NCBI GenBank assembly: GCA_007922195.1
Contig: ML682008.1
Coordinates: forward strand, 2,406,552 to 2,470,551
Direction: 5' to 3'
Source: Podocnemis expansa
Taxonomy: Eukaryota > Chordata > Testudines > Podocnemididae
DNA: 64,000 nt
Positions within the stretch are counted from its first letter, which is position 1, and every line of letters begins with the position of its first letter. Under the pieces are notes generated by a model that worked only from the letters and a program-made list of their open reading frames with translations, was not told the origin of the DNA and did no database searches. This document shows, piece by piece, positions 46,870 through 57,207 of this stretch. A program made the position numbers and the translations under genes.

Positions 46870-47487
46870 TTTGGTTATGTTTGCATCTAGAATTCTAGTA
46901 CCTCAAGCTATTTTGAAATAACCTGGACTTTTTAGTTTGAACTAGCCACGCATTCTAGTTCGAACTAAAGCTTTAGTTCGAACTAGAATGCGCGGCTAGT
47001 TCAAGCTAACCAGCTAGTTCAGACTTCTTTAGTCTGAACCAGCCATTACTTTGGGTCTTACACATGGGGTGTGTCTACACTTACAGGTGAATTCAAATTG
47101 ATTGTCATCAATTCGAATTCAAATAAGTGCATTGACATGCCAGCTTTCCTCCATTCAAACTGAGGCACTCCTCAGTTCAAATTGAGGAAAGCTCAGTTCG
47201 AATTCGTCAAATCTGTTTTTTCATCGAAGTCGCGATCAATTCGAAGTGAGTAATGCGAATTGACATAGTGTGGCCATGTCAATTTGAACTACTCACTTCG
47301 AATTGACCACATTTTGCCCTTTTCCTTCCCATGGTGCTTGGCACCAGGAAGGGGAGGTGCTCACAGGCACAGTGCCCTGACCACACCCTTGCTGACAGCC
47401 TATGCAGCAAAAAGCACATGGCAGGCAGCTGATACAGCTGAGGCATGTGCCACCACCCAGGGCAGTCACAGGACCTCAATCTGGGGG

Positions 47488-49034
47488 CATCAGGAAGTCC
47501 TCTGTCTCCTATCAATATGGGGGACAGAGGACATCCTCTCCGGTTGTGGGCAACTCACCGCAACCAGGCTACATATGAAGAGATTGCAGAGGCTCTGACT
47601 GCCCAGGGACACCCCCGGACCATGGAGCAGGTCCAAATAAAAATAAAATCACTCCAGCAGGACTATGCCCGGGTCAAGGAGGCCAGGCGGCTCCAGCAGG
47701 GGTCGGAGCAGGGAGCCACCTGCCCCTACTTAGATCAAATGGGCCGCTTCCTGAGTGAGGAGCCATTGGGCTGCCCAGCAGCATACTGGACACCTCACAG
47801 GTGTGCGCTGGGTCCATCACAGAGGAGGTGGAAGCTGCAGATGTGGACGTCTGCAGACCAGCAGCGGGGCCACCATCCGCCCATACCCCGGCCAGCAGCC
47901 CTGAGAGCCTTCCCGCCACCGAGGAGGCTGCTACCATCCTGGAGGTGCAGGAGGAGGGAGCCACCCCAGAGGAAGACCCTGCTGGAGGATCCCGCAGGAC
48001 AATGCCGCGGCTTGTGGGTAAGTCTTTCCTCCTTCCTCCACGTGGGCACAGCTGCAACAGCCCCTGACACATGCGGGGGGGGAGGGGGCACAGGGCCATG
48101 GGACATGCAGGGTCCCAGACCCAGGGAGTTCACAGAGGCCATCCCATGGGGATGACCACAGGGGAACACTGAGCTGGCAGACAAGCACAGTCAGCCAGCA
48201 TGGGAGCCTGTGAGCTTGCGGCTAGGGGTACCTAAAATGGCAATATAAAGGTTAGGCCATTTCTAACTTCAGCCCTGGCATGTGGTGCCTGCCAATGCCT
48301 GGAAGCCACGTTGGGCTCAGTGTTGCGTGGCAGTGTGGGCACAATAGTGGATCCAGCCCAAGCAGCACGGTCGCTCATACCTTGGGGGGGCCCTTGTTAC
48401 AGGAAACGAAGGGAGGGCAAGGGGACAGTCTGGGCCTGGGTGTTTGCTGCTGTTAGGCTGCAGAGAGTGGCAGCAACATAGCCCCATGGGAGTAACCCTC
48501 TTCTCTCCCTCTTTCTCCACCAGCTTGTGCTGCAGACAGATGCCATGTCCAGGGAGCCTACCACTCACCAGCCAGCGGACGAGGTGGGCACGCCACTTCT
48601 GAGATGACCTCCTGCAGGACCTCGTCCACCTGAGCCAGGAGGCTGAGGCGAGCATCCAGGCTTGGTGGGGCCAGGTGCTGGCCAACCAAGGAGCTGCTCT
48701 GCACCTGCTCGAGAGGGCTGTTGAGCTGGAAGAATGGTGCACAGTGGCCCAAGAGCACCAGAGTCAGGCCCTCGGAGCAATTGCTGTGGCCCTACAGGGC
48801 ACCAGGACCACACTGCTGCAGCTGGCAGACCACTTTGCAGGGCCAGCAGCCCCCGATCCCAGTGAAGAGGACCCCCATGGTCTCCAGCCAGAGTGTCCCT
48901 GCACCTGGGGCGGGCGCCAAATGGGCCATGGGGAACAGCCACCCCACACCCAGACTGCACCCCCTCCTGATTTGTCCCCTAAATCCCTAGTTCTCCCCCA
49001 CATCCCCTGTTTTGTCCCTTTTCCTTTTAAATAA
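47488..49034 (+). pseudogene. Harbinger SANT/Myb-like (trihelix) DNA-binding protein, broken
   Basis: In PIF/Harbinger elements this partner protein binds the transposon ends and helps bring the transposase to the nucleus. Here the first helix (EVLCLLSIWGTEDIL) is read from about 47,488 in one frame. After a shift near 47,540 the second and third helices follow (HRNQATYEEIAEALTAQG, then TMEQVQIKIKSLQQDYARVK), with tryptophan and hydrophobic spacing typical of the domain. A second shift near 47,765 leads to an acidic Glu/Pro/Thr-rich linker (SITEEVEAADVDV to about 48,017). TGG|GTAAGT at 48,018 and a pyrimidine tract ending CCACCAG at 48,523 suggest an intron of about 506 bp. The second exon opens again after a TGA at 48,600-48,602 and carries a helical C-terminal segment (LLERAVELEEWCTVAQEH). 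AATAAA at 49,030-49,035 fits a polyadenylation signal. Two frameshifts and one stop show decay. The family call is firm; exon limits are inference. Confidence 0.75.
48018..48523 (+). other. Predicted intron in the SANT/Myb-like gene
   Basis: Donor GTAAGT at 48,018-48,023 and acceptor (TTCTCTCCCTCTTTCTCCACCAG, pyrimidine-rich) ending at 48,523. The acidic linker frame ends at the donor. A competing acceptor AG lies at 48,533-48,534. Not verified by transcript. Confidence 0.5.
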
Positions 49035-49035
49035 A
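49030..49035 (+). promoter_or_regulatory. Likely polyadenylation signal AATAAA
   Basis: Lies just after the last codons of the + strand Harbinger gene and before the end of the convergent transposase. Confidence 0.55.
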
Positions 49036-49147
49036 TATTTTCTAGACACATTTCATTTCAGTGTGTTTATTGATTTTTGGATGGGTGTTTGGGTGGTGCT
49101 GGTGTGGGGGGGAGTTAGTGAGGATGTCAGGTGGCAGGGCTGAGTTG

Positions 49148-50068
49148 TCAGGACTCCTCTGCCAGGAACATGTCCTTGAGGGCCTCCCAGATGACGTGTG
49201 CTCTTCGCTGGGCCCGCTCTCGCTGCTGCCTGGCTGCTGGCTGCTGGAAACATGCACCAAGTTGTTTGGCCTCAGCCTCCCAGAGAGTTGGGACTCTGTC
49301 ACCCCACAGTTCACAGAGGTTGTGCGGGCTGACACAGGAACCGATGACCTCTGGGATACTGTCCTCTGCAAGGTGGAGGAGCGTCAAAAGGCACCGCCAT
49401 CTGGCTTTGAGCCTCCCAAATGCACACTCCATTACCTGACAACAGTTGTTTAGTCTGTTGAAAACCTCCTTGCCTGGATCGAGGTGGCCTGTGTATGGCC
49501 TGTGTATGCCTGCACAGTTGGGGAATTGGAGGGTGCGGCGTCTGTCCAGGGTCTCCTGCAAGTTCCTGGGAGTGACCAGGCGGGGTAGCAGGACCCTGTT
49601 AATTGCCATGGTGACCTGCAGGAGAACAGCCCTCACAGTGGCCTTCCCAACCCCGAACTGCTGTGCCACGGACTGGTGGGTGTCTGGGGTAGCCATCTTC
49701 CACAAGGTGATGGCCAGTCTTTTGTCCACAGGCACAGCATGTCTGAGATGGGTGTCCATCCTCTGCAGCTGTGGGGCTAGCTCATGGACGAGCTCCTGGC
49801 ATGTCTCCATCTTCATGTAGAAGTTCTACCTCCACTGCTCACCAACCCAGGTGGTCAGGACAACGCGGTGCCACCAGTCGCTGCTGGTTTCCCTTGCCCA
49901 GAAGCAACAGGGCATGGAGGGCAGCAGGGTGGCTGCAGCAGCAGGCAGAGCGAACGTGGTGGCAATGCTGATGCCTGCCTCCATGCAGCCAAGGTCCAGC
50001 AAGACTGTGCTTGAGACAACCAGAGCACTGGTCAGTGCTGTGCGGGTGGCTGGGCACCTCCGTGGCAA
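49148..50068 (-). pseudogene. HARBI1-like PIF/Harbinger transposase, internally deleted
   Basis: The transposase would cut and paste the element through a DDE-type nuclease. Reading the - strand from 50,068, the N-terminal part ends in DWWHRVVLTTWVGEQWR, typical of the family just before the conserved entry region. An in-frame TAG (49,826-49,828) interrupts it. Four codons later MKMETCQELVHELAP starts an open run of 222 codons to 49,148. That run contains a helix-turn-helix (DKRLAITLWK...SVAQQFGVGKATV), then FPNCAGIHRPYTGHLDP, then the third catalytic Glu in QVMECAFGRLKARWRCLL, and a C-terminal SPHNLCELWGD. Family members are usually 350-420 residues. The segment between FPNCAG and PYTGH that normally holds the first two catalytic Asp is missing, yet the frame stays open. 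It lies tail to tail with the SANT/Myb-like gene. Function as a nuclease is excluded; a DNA-binding remnant is conceivable but unproven. Confidence 0.82.
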
Positions 50069-50542
50069 GCTGAGGGAGCTGGACTTGGTCCATAACCTGC
50101 TTGCTCTGCCTCTTGCCAGCCAAAATGGGCATGGGGCTCAGGCAACTTCCCACTTTTATACGATTGGCTGTGGCAGTGGCCCTTTTTGGCAGCCATCTTG
50201 CCACACTTCCCATGATGCCCCTACTCCAATTTGAATTGGCAAGCCTTGTTCATGGACATGCCAATTCATATTGGATTTTCTAGTGTGGCTATGTCAATTC
50301 GAATTGACTGAATTCAGGAATTCAAATTGAAGTGGTAAGTGTAGACATAGCCGTGCTTAGTTCAAACTAAAGTTCAAACTAAGCACCTAAGTCTGAACTA
50401 ACCATTGGGTCTTACTAGCTCGGACTAAGCTTTCTCTATTCCGAACTAAGGGATTTCTAAGTTTGTCCTAGGCAAAGCCTAGTGTGGTCATGGGCCAAGC
50501 TTCCTTAGTCTGGACTAATTTGGGAGTATAGACATAACCTTT

Positions 50543-52130
50543 GTTTCAAAGAGTTTCAAACTATTTATGGATGTACCCTTAATACGAAGTTTGACCGCAA
50601 AGTGTCCCAGAGAGAGCACAGTTTTTTGTCTCATTTTAATAACAACCTACAGAAAGTTTGACTGCTGTCTCTGCATATACACTGGGCTCTTCCGCATTCC
50701 AAGGTGAGGTATACTGGAAACAGTTTCACTACCAGCCAGACATACATGGCCATCTAAATAAGCTTTGAACAAGCATCTCAGCCCTTGGAGCACTTATGCC
50801 AAACCTTCTGGTCTAGGTTTCACCTGTAGCTACCTTTAATCTTATTAAACTACTATGATCAATAGTCAACAGGTTCAGGAGCAATTCATGAGGGTCCATT
50901 CATTGGACCCAGTATTTGCTACCCTGTTGGAAGCTTGGCTATGTGATGACTGCAATGCCATTACACAATCTAAAGCTTAAAAAACAACATTCCTCAATGA
51001 GCAGTGAAAGATCACATTCTGTAAACCTGGTTATCACTTAGTTTCCTTTTCATACATGAGCAGTCGGCTATGTTTGTTGTAGAAAGCTTGTAAAATTAAA
51101 CAGTGCAATTATTGTAATCTTTTAATGTGTTTGGAATTACAGCTCCATGACTGTTATAGTCACTGAGACTTGCATAGCATATTGCCAAAGAGTCAGCAAA
51201 TGTAGAACATATGAGCAACAAATGTTGAATGCTAAAATAAATTTGAGAGAAGACCTTCCAGCCCTGGCTACCCCTGAGAGGGCAGTGAGGGGAGTGACAG
51301 CTGTCTTCAACAGAAGGAAATCTGAATATTGTTTATCAAGGAGTTCCTCCAAATAAAGGAGATTTATTTTATTATGCACATGCCAGAAATGCCATGATGG
51401 TAGAGCACATATTAGTTACTTGAGACACAAGCCTCCCAGAGAAACAAGGCAGTTATTGAAAAACAAACAAATGACTACTTCATTCTCCAGACCTTTTCTT
51501 TTTCAAAAAAAAAAAAAGAAGAAAAGAAAAGAGGAGGTCTGAGTTGATAGCACTGTAATCCTTCATTTTCTCCTGTTGTGTGTGAATAAGTATATGCATT
51601 ACCAGTTTAAATGAAACCAGATTATGGTATCTTTACTCACACTGACCAGTAGTTAACACTCTTGTTAGTCCCATGGAAGCCTCTGGGACTAATTGTAGAT
51701 TAAGACATACTCAATGTGAAAGTAATAGTATTGTCATTTCCCTCAGAGTAATTAAAAAACAATTTTGTTATAATAGGCATGATGGCTGTTTGGAAAATGC
51801 ATACACTCTGAGCTATAATTCTGCATTTGTTTAATATCTGGTATATCATTTAAGAAAGTGAAGTATTGAGATATCTCTCTCCTAAAATCTTTTCTCAGCT
51901 GTTAGGTTTTCTAAGATTTTTTCAGTTGATGACAGCAATGCCCAACACTAATTAATACGCATGAAAAAATAATCAGGTAAATAGGTCACAGCACAGTGAA
52001 CACTACTAGTTGAAATCCCTTGTCTGTATTAGAAGAAAACTAAATCCATTTTGAATCTAATGTCTAGCCATGTTAGAGAAACTACATCAAAATTCATATC
52101 ATATGCATAAGAAGGCATGTCTCCAAACTA
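50543..52130. other. Non-coding AT-rich stretch
   Basis: A purine-rich A/G tract lies at about 51,507-51,535. Overlapping frames at 51,137-51,379 on both strands lack domains. No element with clear ends. Confidence 0.45.
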
Positions 52131-52156
52131 AAAACGAGAGTCCTGTGGCACCTTAA

Positions 52157-52575
52157 GCTATGTCTCCATCATAAAACTTAGTTCAGACTTCCTTAGTTCA
52201 AACTAAGCAGTTCCAGGTTAGTTTGAAATATCCCAAGGTTAGTTCAAACTAACCATGACTTTTTAGTTCAAACTTCCTAGTTTGAACTAAAAAGTTAATT
52301 TGAACTAGAAAGCACAGCTACTTCGAACTACCTTTTTAGTTCAAACTAATAAGTACGTCTAGTTCAAACTAATGGCTTAGTTAGAACTTTTTTAGTTCAA
52401 ACTAGCCCTTTAGTCCATGTCTACATCATGCTAGTTCGAACTTAAAGTTCAAACTAAGTGCTTAGTCTGGACTAACTATTCAAACTTATTAGTTCAGAAA
52501 TTAGTTAAGAAATTTCTTAGTTCAAACAAAAGCTCAGTGTAGACATGGACTAATTGGCTAGTGTGGACATAGCTC
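52157..52575. mobile_element. Palindrome-rich Harbinger-type MITE (family A) with TAA TSD, inside PLE
   Basis: Left GCTATGTCTCCATC, right AGTGTGGACATAGCTC, flanked by TAA (52,154-52,156 and 52,576-52,578). Removing it restores GGCACCTTAAAGGCTAAC of the PLE arm. The interior is made of AGTTCAAACTA palindromes. It contains a further nested element at 52,411-52,552. Confidence 0.8.
52411..52552. mobile_element. Short MITE nested within a MITE
   Basis: TAGTCCATGTCTACATC at the left and TGTAGACATGGACTA at the right form a near-perfect inverted repeat. The 142-bp interior again holds AGTTCAAACTA / AGTTCGAACTT words. Flanks CTT and ATT do not match. Confidence 0.5.
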
Positions 52576-53347
52576 TAAAGGCTAACACATTTCTTCAGGC
52601 ACAATCTTCTGTGGGTTCCAACCCACTTTGTCAGATGCATGAAGTAGAAACTATAGTTGAGAGGTATATAGCCACATGCCAGGATGGAGGAGGGCAAGTA
52701 TTAGCAAAGTCAATTCAGAGGGCAGATTGGGCCCATTCACACCAGTAGATTAAAGAGAGAGATTGTGTGAACAGGGACAATTATGTTTTGTAATGTGCTG
52801 ACCATTCCAAGTCCCTATTCAGATCCAGTCTGATTGTGTCAAGTTTGCAAATCAGCTCCAGTGCTTCAGTTTCATGCTGAAATCTGTCTTGTTAGTTTTT
52901 TGTTGTTGTTGAAGTATGGCAACTTTCAAGTCTGCAACTGAGTGTCCAGGGAGATTTAAGTGTTCTCCTATCTGTTTACGGATGTTGCCATTTTTGATGT
53001 CCAATTTGTGTCTATTTATCTTTTTGCACAAGGATAGTCCAGTTTGGTTGATGTATGTGGCAGAGATTTAGGCTACCATTTAAAAAAAAAGTATGTTTCT
53101 ATCCCTTATAAAGATCACATTAATAATAATGACTGAATATATCTAATACGGTGATGTCTACAGACAATTTGAAGCAATAGCAATGAGTGTACAAAATGCC
53201 ACATTCAGTCATTTAAATTCAGTGTTCAAATCTGAATAATTATGATAATACAAATATGATACATCAATGAGATTTCAATTATGATTTATTTTCAGTTAAC
53301 CTTATGTTAGGACAGGGATGATCATATTTATAAAGAACTACTGTAGG

Positions 53348-53552
53348 AAAAAACAATGAAAGTCCTGTGGCACCTTAAAGGCTACAAAATTTCTTTGGGC
53401 ATAATCCTTTGTGGGCTGCAGCACACTTCCTCAGATGCAGCATGTGATGAAGTGGGTTGCAGCCCATGCCTGAAGAAATGTTTTAGTCTTTAAGGAGCCA
53501 CAGGACTTTCATATTTTTTTTTATATACCGACTAAGATGGCTACCTCTCTGG
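53348..53552. repeat. Palindromic PLE-type insertion with about 12-bp TSD
   Basis: AACTACTGTAGG (53,336-53,347) and AACTTACTGTAGG (53,553-53,565) flank it. The left arm GTCCTGTGGCACCTTAAAGG ... CACACTTCCTCAGATGC is mirrored by GATGAAGTGGGTTGCAGC ... CTTTAAGGAGCCACAGGAC. No coding. Confidence 0.82.
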
Positions 53553-53570
53553 AACTTACTGTAGGTGGCA

Positions 53571-55579
53571 TTTCAGCGGGGGGTGGGGGGCTTGGTTGGT
53601 GAGTTATGTTACTTCCCCCCCCCATTCAACCACTAGGGGAACTGAGTTGGTTGTGCTAAAGAAATGCCTGTGACATGGCTTGTAGTGGGAATTGTGTGGA
53701 TTGCTTTACAGGAATTCTATCTTCAAATCCACCTCTCCCTTCCCTGGCACAGCTTAAGCACATTTCTTGTCAGTTGAAGGTGGTTTCAGTGCTGTGTTAT
53801 GATGAAACAGATGATGTTTACTTTGTTAGGTCCATTAAAAGAGTATAATCCTGGAAGATTGTGCAAGATGTTAAGTGGTCTTAATAGTAGAGGTGGTCAA
53901 AAGATTTCCACTTCTCCATTTTTTTTCCAATGGAAATGGATCTTTGACAAAACTAAAATTTTACTCTCAATTTTCTCATGTTTTTGAGGATTATTTTTAA
54001 AGTGGAATACAAAAATATTCTCCACTTAGAACCTTTTTCAAGGACTTTTAAGTTTTTTTCTTTTTACTATATCAGAAAGGAAACCAATCTGTATAAGTAG
54101 TAGGGAGCAACATCCTGCCAAGGGGTAGTCATGTAGCCACTTTCCCACCACCACCACCACCATCACCACCCAAAAAAGGCAGTAGCTAAAGCATCTCTGA
54201 TAGATCTGACATCTCGCAACAGAGAATGAATTGCAGAAAAGACCCATTTTACAAGTGTAACAGACTTTTGTAGAAACCATTTTAAGTAAAGAGCTCACTC
54301 GGAATTATGCAAAGGCTGGAATTGAATTTGGACCTGGATTTTACCATTACTTGGAGCTAGAGTTTTGTTCTGTCCTGTTTCTCTTAAAAATGCACTTCCT
54401 AAGTGAGAATAAAATAGCAAATATATTGTCAACTAAAGGAAAATTTCACAACAGAGTTTTAAAGGAATGAAAGAAAAGTGTGATTCTGCTAATTTGTTAT
54501 CTAAAACCTTGAGGAATTGCAAACCACTGAAAGCTGAAGAGATGTCAACATGTCTGTGATTATTTGTTGGAAATGTTACTTGTGTAACTCCATAGCACTG
54601 GGGAAGTCATCATCTCTTAAAGTCTTCAAGTTTGTAAATTAATTCTAGAGAGAGAATGTGGCTGTTGAAACACAGACCAGGAAAGTAGTTCAAAGAGAGA
54701 GGAAAGGAAATTAATGACTGCAAGAGTGATTGCTCCAGATTTATATCCAGTTAGTTCTCTCATCTATCCATTATTAAAATTTGTTATCTTTCTATGATAT
54801 TATTGTGCCATCCATCTCTATAAGTTCCAACCAAAGTAAAATCAAGAGCAAAGTCCTAAGTATACTTCTTAGACTTTGACATTTTGCTGGGAATGTGATG
54901 GACCCCTGTATATTGAGAGGGGAAAAAAAGATATGAGAGAAAACATGTGGACACCCTTATGGAACAGATCTGTAACTTCTTATAGGAGTTTTGGGTCATT
55001 CTACAAAATCTGATCCTATGACTGCTCTAGTGTTTTATCGGATGACTCAGAATCCTGCAGGAAAGGACACTGTTTTTCCTTTAGATTCTGTGTAGCCTTT
55101 GGACAGATTTCTAGAGAATATGCTTACATTTCTCTAGAACTTTATGGTTTGATAATCCCAGAGGATTTTCTAGGTTTATCGCATAAAAGAAAAAAGCAAA
55201 GCAAAATAGGAAAATCTTAGATTAAGTCCCATTTTCTAGAAATTAGTTCAAGGAAATAACTATCATAGGAGTGGGGGGGAAATAAAATGATTCCACGAGA
55301 TCATGAAGATTCTGTTGTAAAGGATATTCCACTTACAACTTTGATATGAAGTGAACTTTATCTTACAAGGTTGTTCTAAATTAATTTTCATTTCATCATG
55401 TTGTGTTTGCTCGATATTTTAATAATTTTCTTTTGGTGTGAATTAAATCACTACGAAAGTGAGAAACTAACAGCAGCGGATGCTGGCAGATGCTGTGGAA
55501 GCAATCCACTCTGTTCTGCTGACCTGCACCAATCCCACACCAGTACCCCAGTCCTGAACCTCTCTTAAGCCAGAAATAC
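53571..55579. other. Non-coding AT-rich stretch
   Basis: Holds an AT-rich dispersed repeat (about 53,885-54,040; GGTGGTCAAAAGATTTCC, CAATGGAAATGG) and a CCA-type microsatellite (54,146-54,172). No gene is supported. Confidence 0.45.
54146..54172. repeat. (CCA)n microsatellite
   Basis: CCCACCACCACCACCACCATC-type triplet run. Confidence 0.9.
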
Positions 55580-55586
55580 TCAATAT

Positions 55587-55810
55587 TTGGTAAATTCCAG
55601 AGGGGTAGCAGTGTTACTCTAGTTCAGCAAAACAAGCAAAAAGTCCCATGGCACCTAAAGAAAAAAAAAATATTTATCACATGATTTTGTGGGAGAAAAT
55701 CCCACTTCGTTAGACACATCTGCCAAAGCGGGATTTTCTCTCATGAAATCTCATGCGATAAACAAATTTGTTAGTCTTTAAGTGCCACAGGACTTCTTGT
55801 TTTGTTTTTT
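55587..55810. repeat. Palindromic PLE-type insertion with 7-bp TSD
   Basis: TCAATAT flanks it (55,580-55,586 and 55,811-55,817). The left arm AGAGGGGTAGCAGTGTTAC ... AAAATCCCACTTCGTTAGAC is mirrored by AAGCGGGATTTTCTCTCATG ... TTAGTCTTTAAGTGCCACAGG. No coding; the 66-codon - frame here is incidental. Confidence 0.78.
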
Positions 55811-56523
55811 TCAATATCTCATAGTTATGTAAGAACAGGGATGAGCCCAACAAATTCATTTTCAATGTAAGTAGTTTGAAACTGCATATGGATTTTAAAA
55901 AGTCATTCATTTAACCAGTAAAGTTTAGAGTTTGATAGGGAAAGGAGGCCTGGATTTTTATATGGGGACTGAGAGAGGCTGGAAACAGAAGGTACTAGAG
56001 GAGCCAAGAAGGAAATAAAACCTTATAAAGGTTTGGTGGTTTGCTTAAGCCTCAGGGCTTATTCCAAAACTCACTGGTCAATGGAAAGATTCCCATTGGT
56101 TTCAATGCCCCCCAGATAGATATCTGAACTCATGGATGCTTATCTGAATTAAACAAAAGCTCTTGAGACTCAGTTATTGCTTCTTCAGGCAAGAGGTGCT
56201 ACTAAATCCATTCAGCAACTAAAATGAAGCATTGCTAAAATTTATTCAGTGTGTAACTGATACCTCTTAGCTGCTTTCTGAAACAATCGGCAGCTGCCTT
56301 TCCTTCTAGTCCTTTCCCGAAGATGTGCAGTGAGGCATGAAGAGAGACAAAGTATCAGTCTGAGGGATTACTTGGCAAGACTCACTCCACTTGGAGGGAA
56401 TGGAAAGAGAAAAGATAATTTTGGTAGTTCAAGGGTTTGTTTAAAATCTACATATCCAGCACTAAGATTATAAGATTACTTTTCTAAAAATTTAATAAGT
56501 TTGTTTTCTCTGAAAACAAACCA

Positions 56524-56588
56524 TTAAAGATTCTGCAAGTTTGCCAAACACTGCTTTAAAGATTCTGCAAGTTTGCCAATCACTGCTT
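56524..56588. repeat. 32-bp tandem duplication
   Basis: Two adjacent copies of a unit beginning TTAAAGATTCTGCAAGTTTG with nearly identical sequence, period 32. Confidence 0.88.
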
Positions 56589-57049
56589 GAAAGAAAAAGA
56601 AGAAGAAATGACATTGCTTTCAACCCACCAACCCACCAGCTCACCCAGACTGCTGAAAAGTAGACCAATGGGGCACGTGTGAGTGATAACGTCATTCCGG
56701 AATAAATCCAGCAACAGTATTGAAGAATAATGTAAGTAATGAGAAAGTCTCCTTAATCATAAATCAAAACACATTTTATGCCTGAAATATAATTTAAGTT
56801 TTTCTCTTTCTTAAAATATAATCAATTAGAGATGGTCCTCAACTAAAACTAAAAGACATGTGCCAAACATTCCTAAATTTTGTGGCTGATTCAAAATTCT
56901 ATGCACATTTCTGTGATAAGTGTGCAGATGAGAGAGGCTAACTAAACCTCATCAGTGTATATACTTTGTTTATCTGTGGTACTGAGATCCTCCTTTTCCT
57001 CCATTACTATACAATCTGAGCACTTCACTGTTTTGATAAATAGTCATTC

Positions 57050-57207
57050 TCATGCTGCCCCTGTGAGGCAGGGAAGTGCAATATTCCTTGTTGATTAGGT
57101 GGAGAGCAGAGGAAAATAGTCACTCAGAAATCTGGCAGAGCCAGAAACTGAGCCTGTTATCTCCCAAGTCCCAGGCTAGTGCCCTAACCACTGAATTGTC
57201 TCTATCA
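57050..57207 (-). repeat. CORE-SINE / MIR-like SINE, antisense
   Basis: On + strand: CCCTGTGAGGCAGGGAAGTG, AGAGGAAAATAGTCACTC, CTGGCAGAGCCAGAAACTG, CTCCCAAGTCCCAGGC and TAGTGCCCTAACCACTG, the reverse complement of a MIR-type core and tRNA-like head. Confidence 0.75.

Larger units (their letters stand above)
47067..50352. mobile_element. PIF/Harbinger DNA transposon, decayed, two-gene
   Basis: Left end GGTGTGTCTACACTTACAGG and right end AAGTGGTAAGTGTAGACATAGCC are inverted repeats sharing TGTCTACACTTAC. Subterminal regions (47,085-47,305 and 50,225-50,335) are dense in AATTCGAATT / CAATTTGAATTG palindromes, likely transposase-binding sites by analogy. Between them lie a + strand SANT/Myb-like gene and a - strand HARBI1-like transposase in convergent order, the standard two-gene Harbinger layout. 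The 3-bp flanks (ATG versus GTG) are not identical. Both genes are broken, so the copy is dead as it stands. Confidence 0.85.
46873..50539. mobile_element. Outer palindrome-rich MITE (family A) split by a Harbinger insertion
   Basis: Begins GGTTATGTTTGCATCTAG and ends AGTATAGACATAACC, with TTT on both sides (46,870-46,872 and 50,540-50,542). The left part up to about 47,066 and the right part from about 50,353 contain AGTTCGAACTA / AGTTCAAACTA words like the copies at 8676, 11,492 and 52,157. Its own length would be only about 380 bp; the extra 3.3 kb is the Harbinger element inserted in it. Confidence 0.75.
52130..53070 (-). mobile_element. Penelope-like element (PLE) copy with GIY-YIG remnant, split by MITE
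   Basis: The terminal arm GAGAGTCCTGTGGCACC ends at 52,156 and resumes at 52,576 with TAAAGGCTAACACATTTC, CTTCTGTGGGTTCCAACCC and CACTTTGTCAGATGCATG. Downstream the - strand encodes the end of a Penelope polyprotein. From 53,061 back to about 52,905 about 52 codons are open and read ATYINQTGLSLCKKINRHK, then IGEHLNLPGHSVADLKVAIL, a GIY-YIG endonuclease pattern. After a shift, EALELICKLDTIRLDLNRDL (52,891-52,787) matches the C-terminal part of the same domain. The reverse transcriptase is not present, so the copy is 5'-truncated and dead. This is the evidence that the abundant terminal repeat in the window belongs to PLEs. Confidence 0.75.

Noticed and set aside
47795..48184. Overlapping - strand frames of 129-141 codons opposite the SANT/Myb-like gene
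   Set aside because: Shadows of the GC-rich + strand coding sequence. The + strand shows the recognisable domain.
49061..49453. 130-codon + strand frame after the SANT/Myb-like gene
   Set aside because: Antisense shadow of the HARBI1-like transposase. It starts after the AATAAA of the + strand gene.
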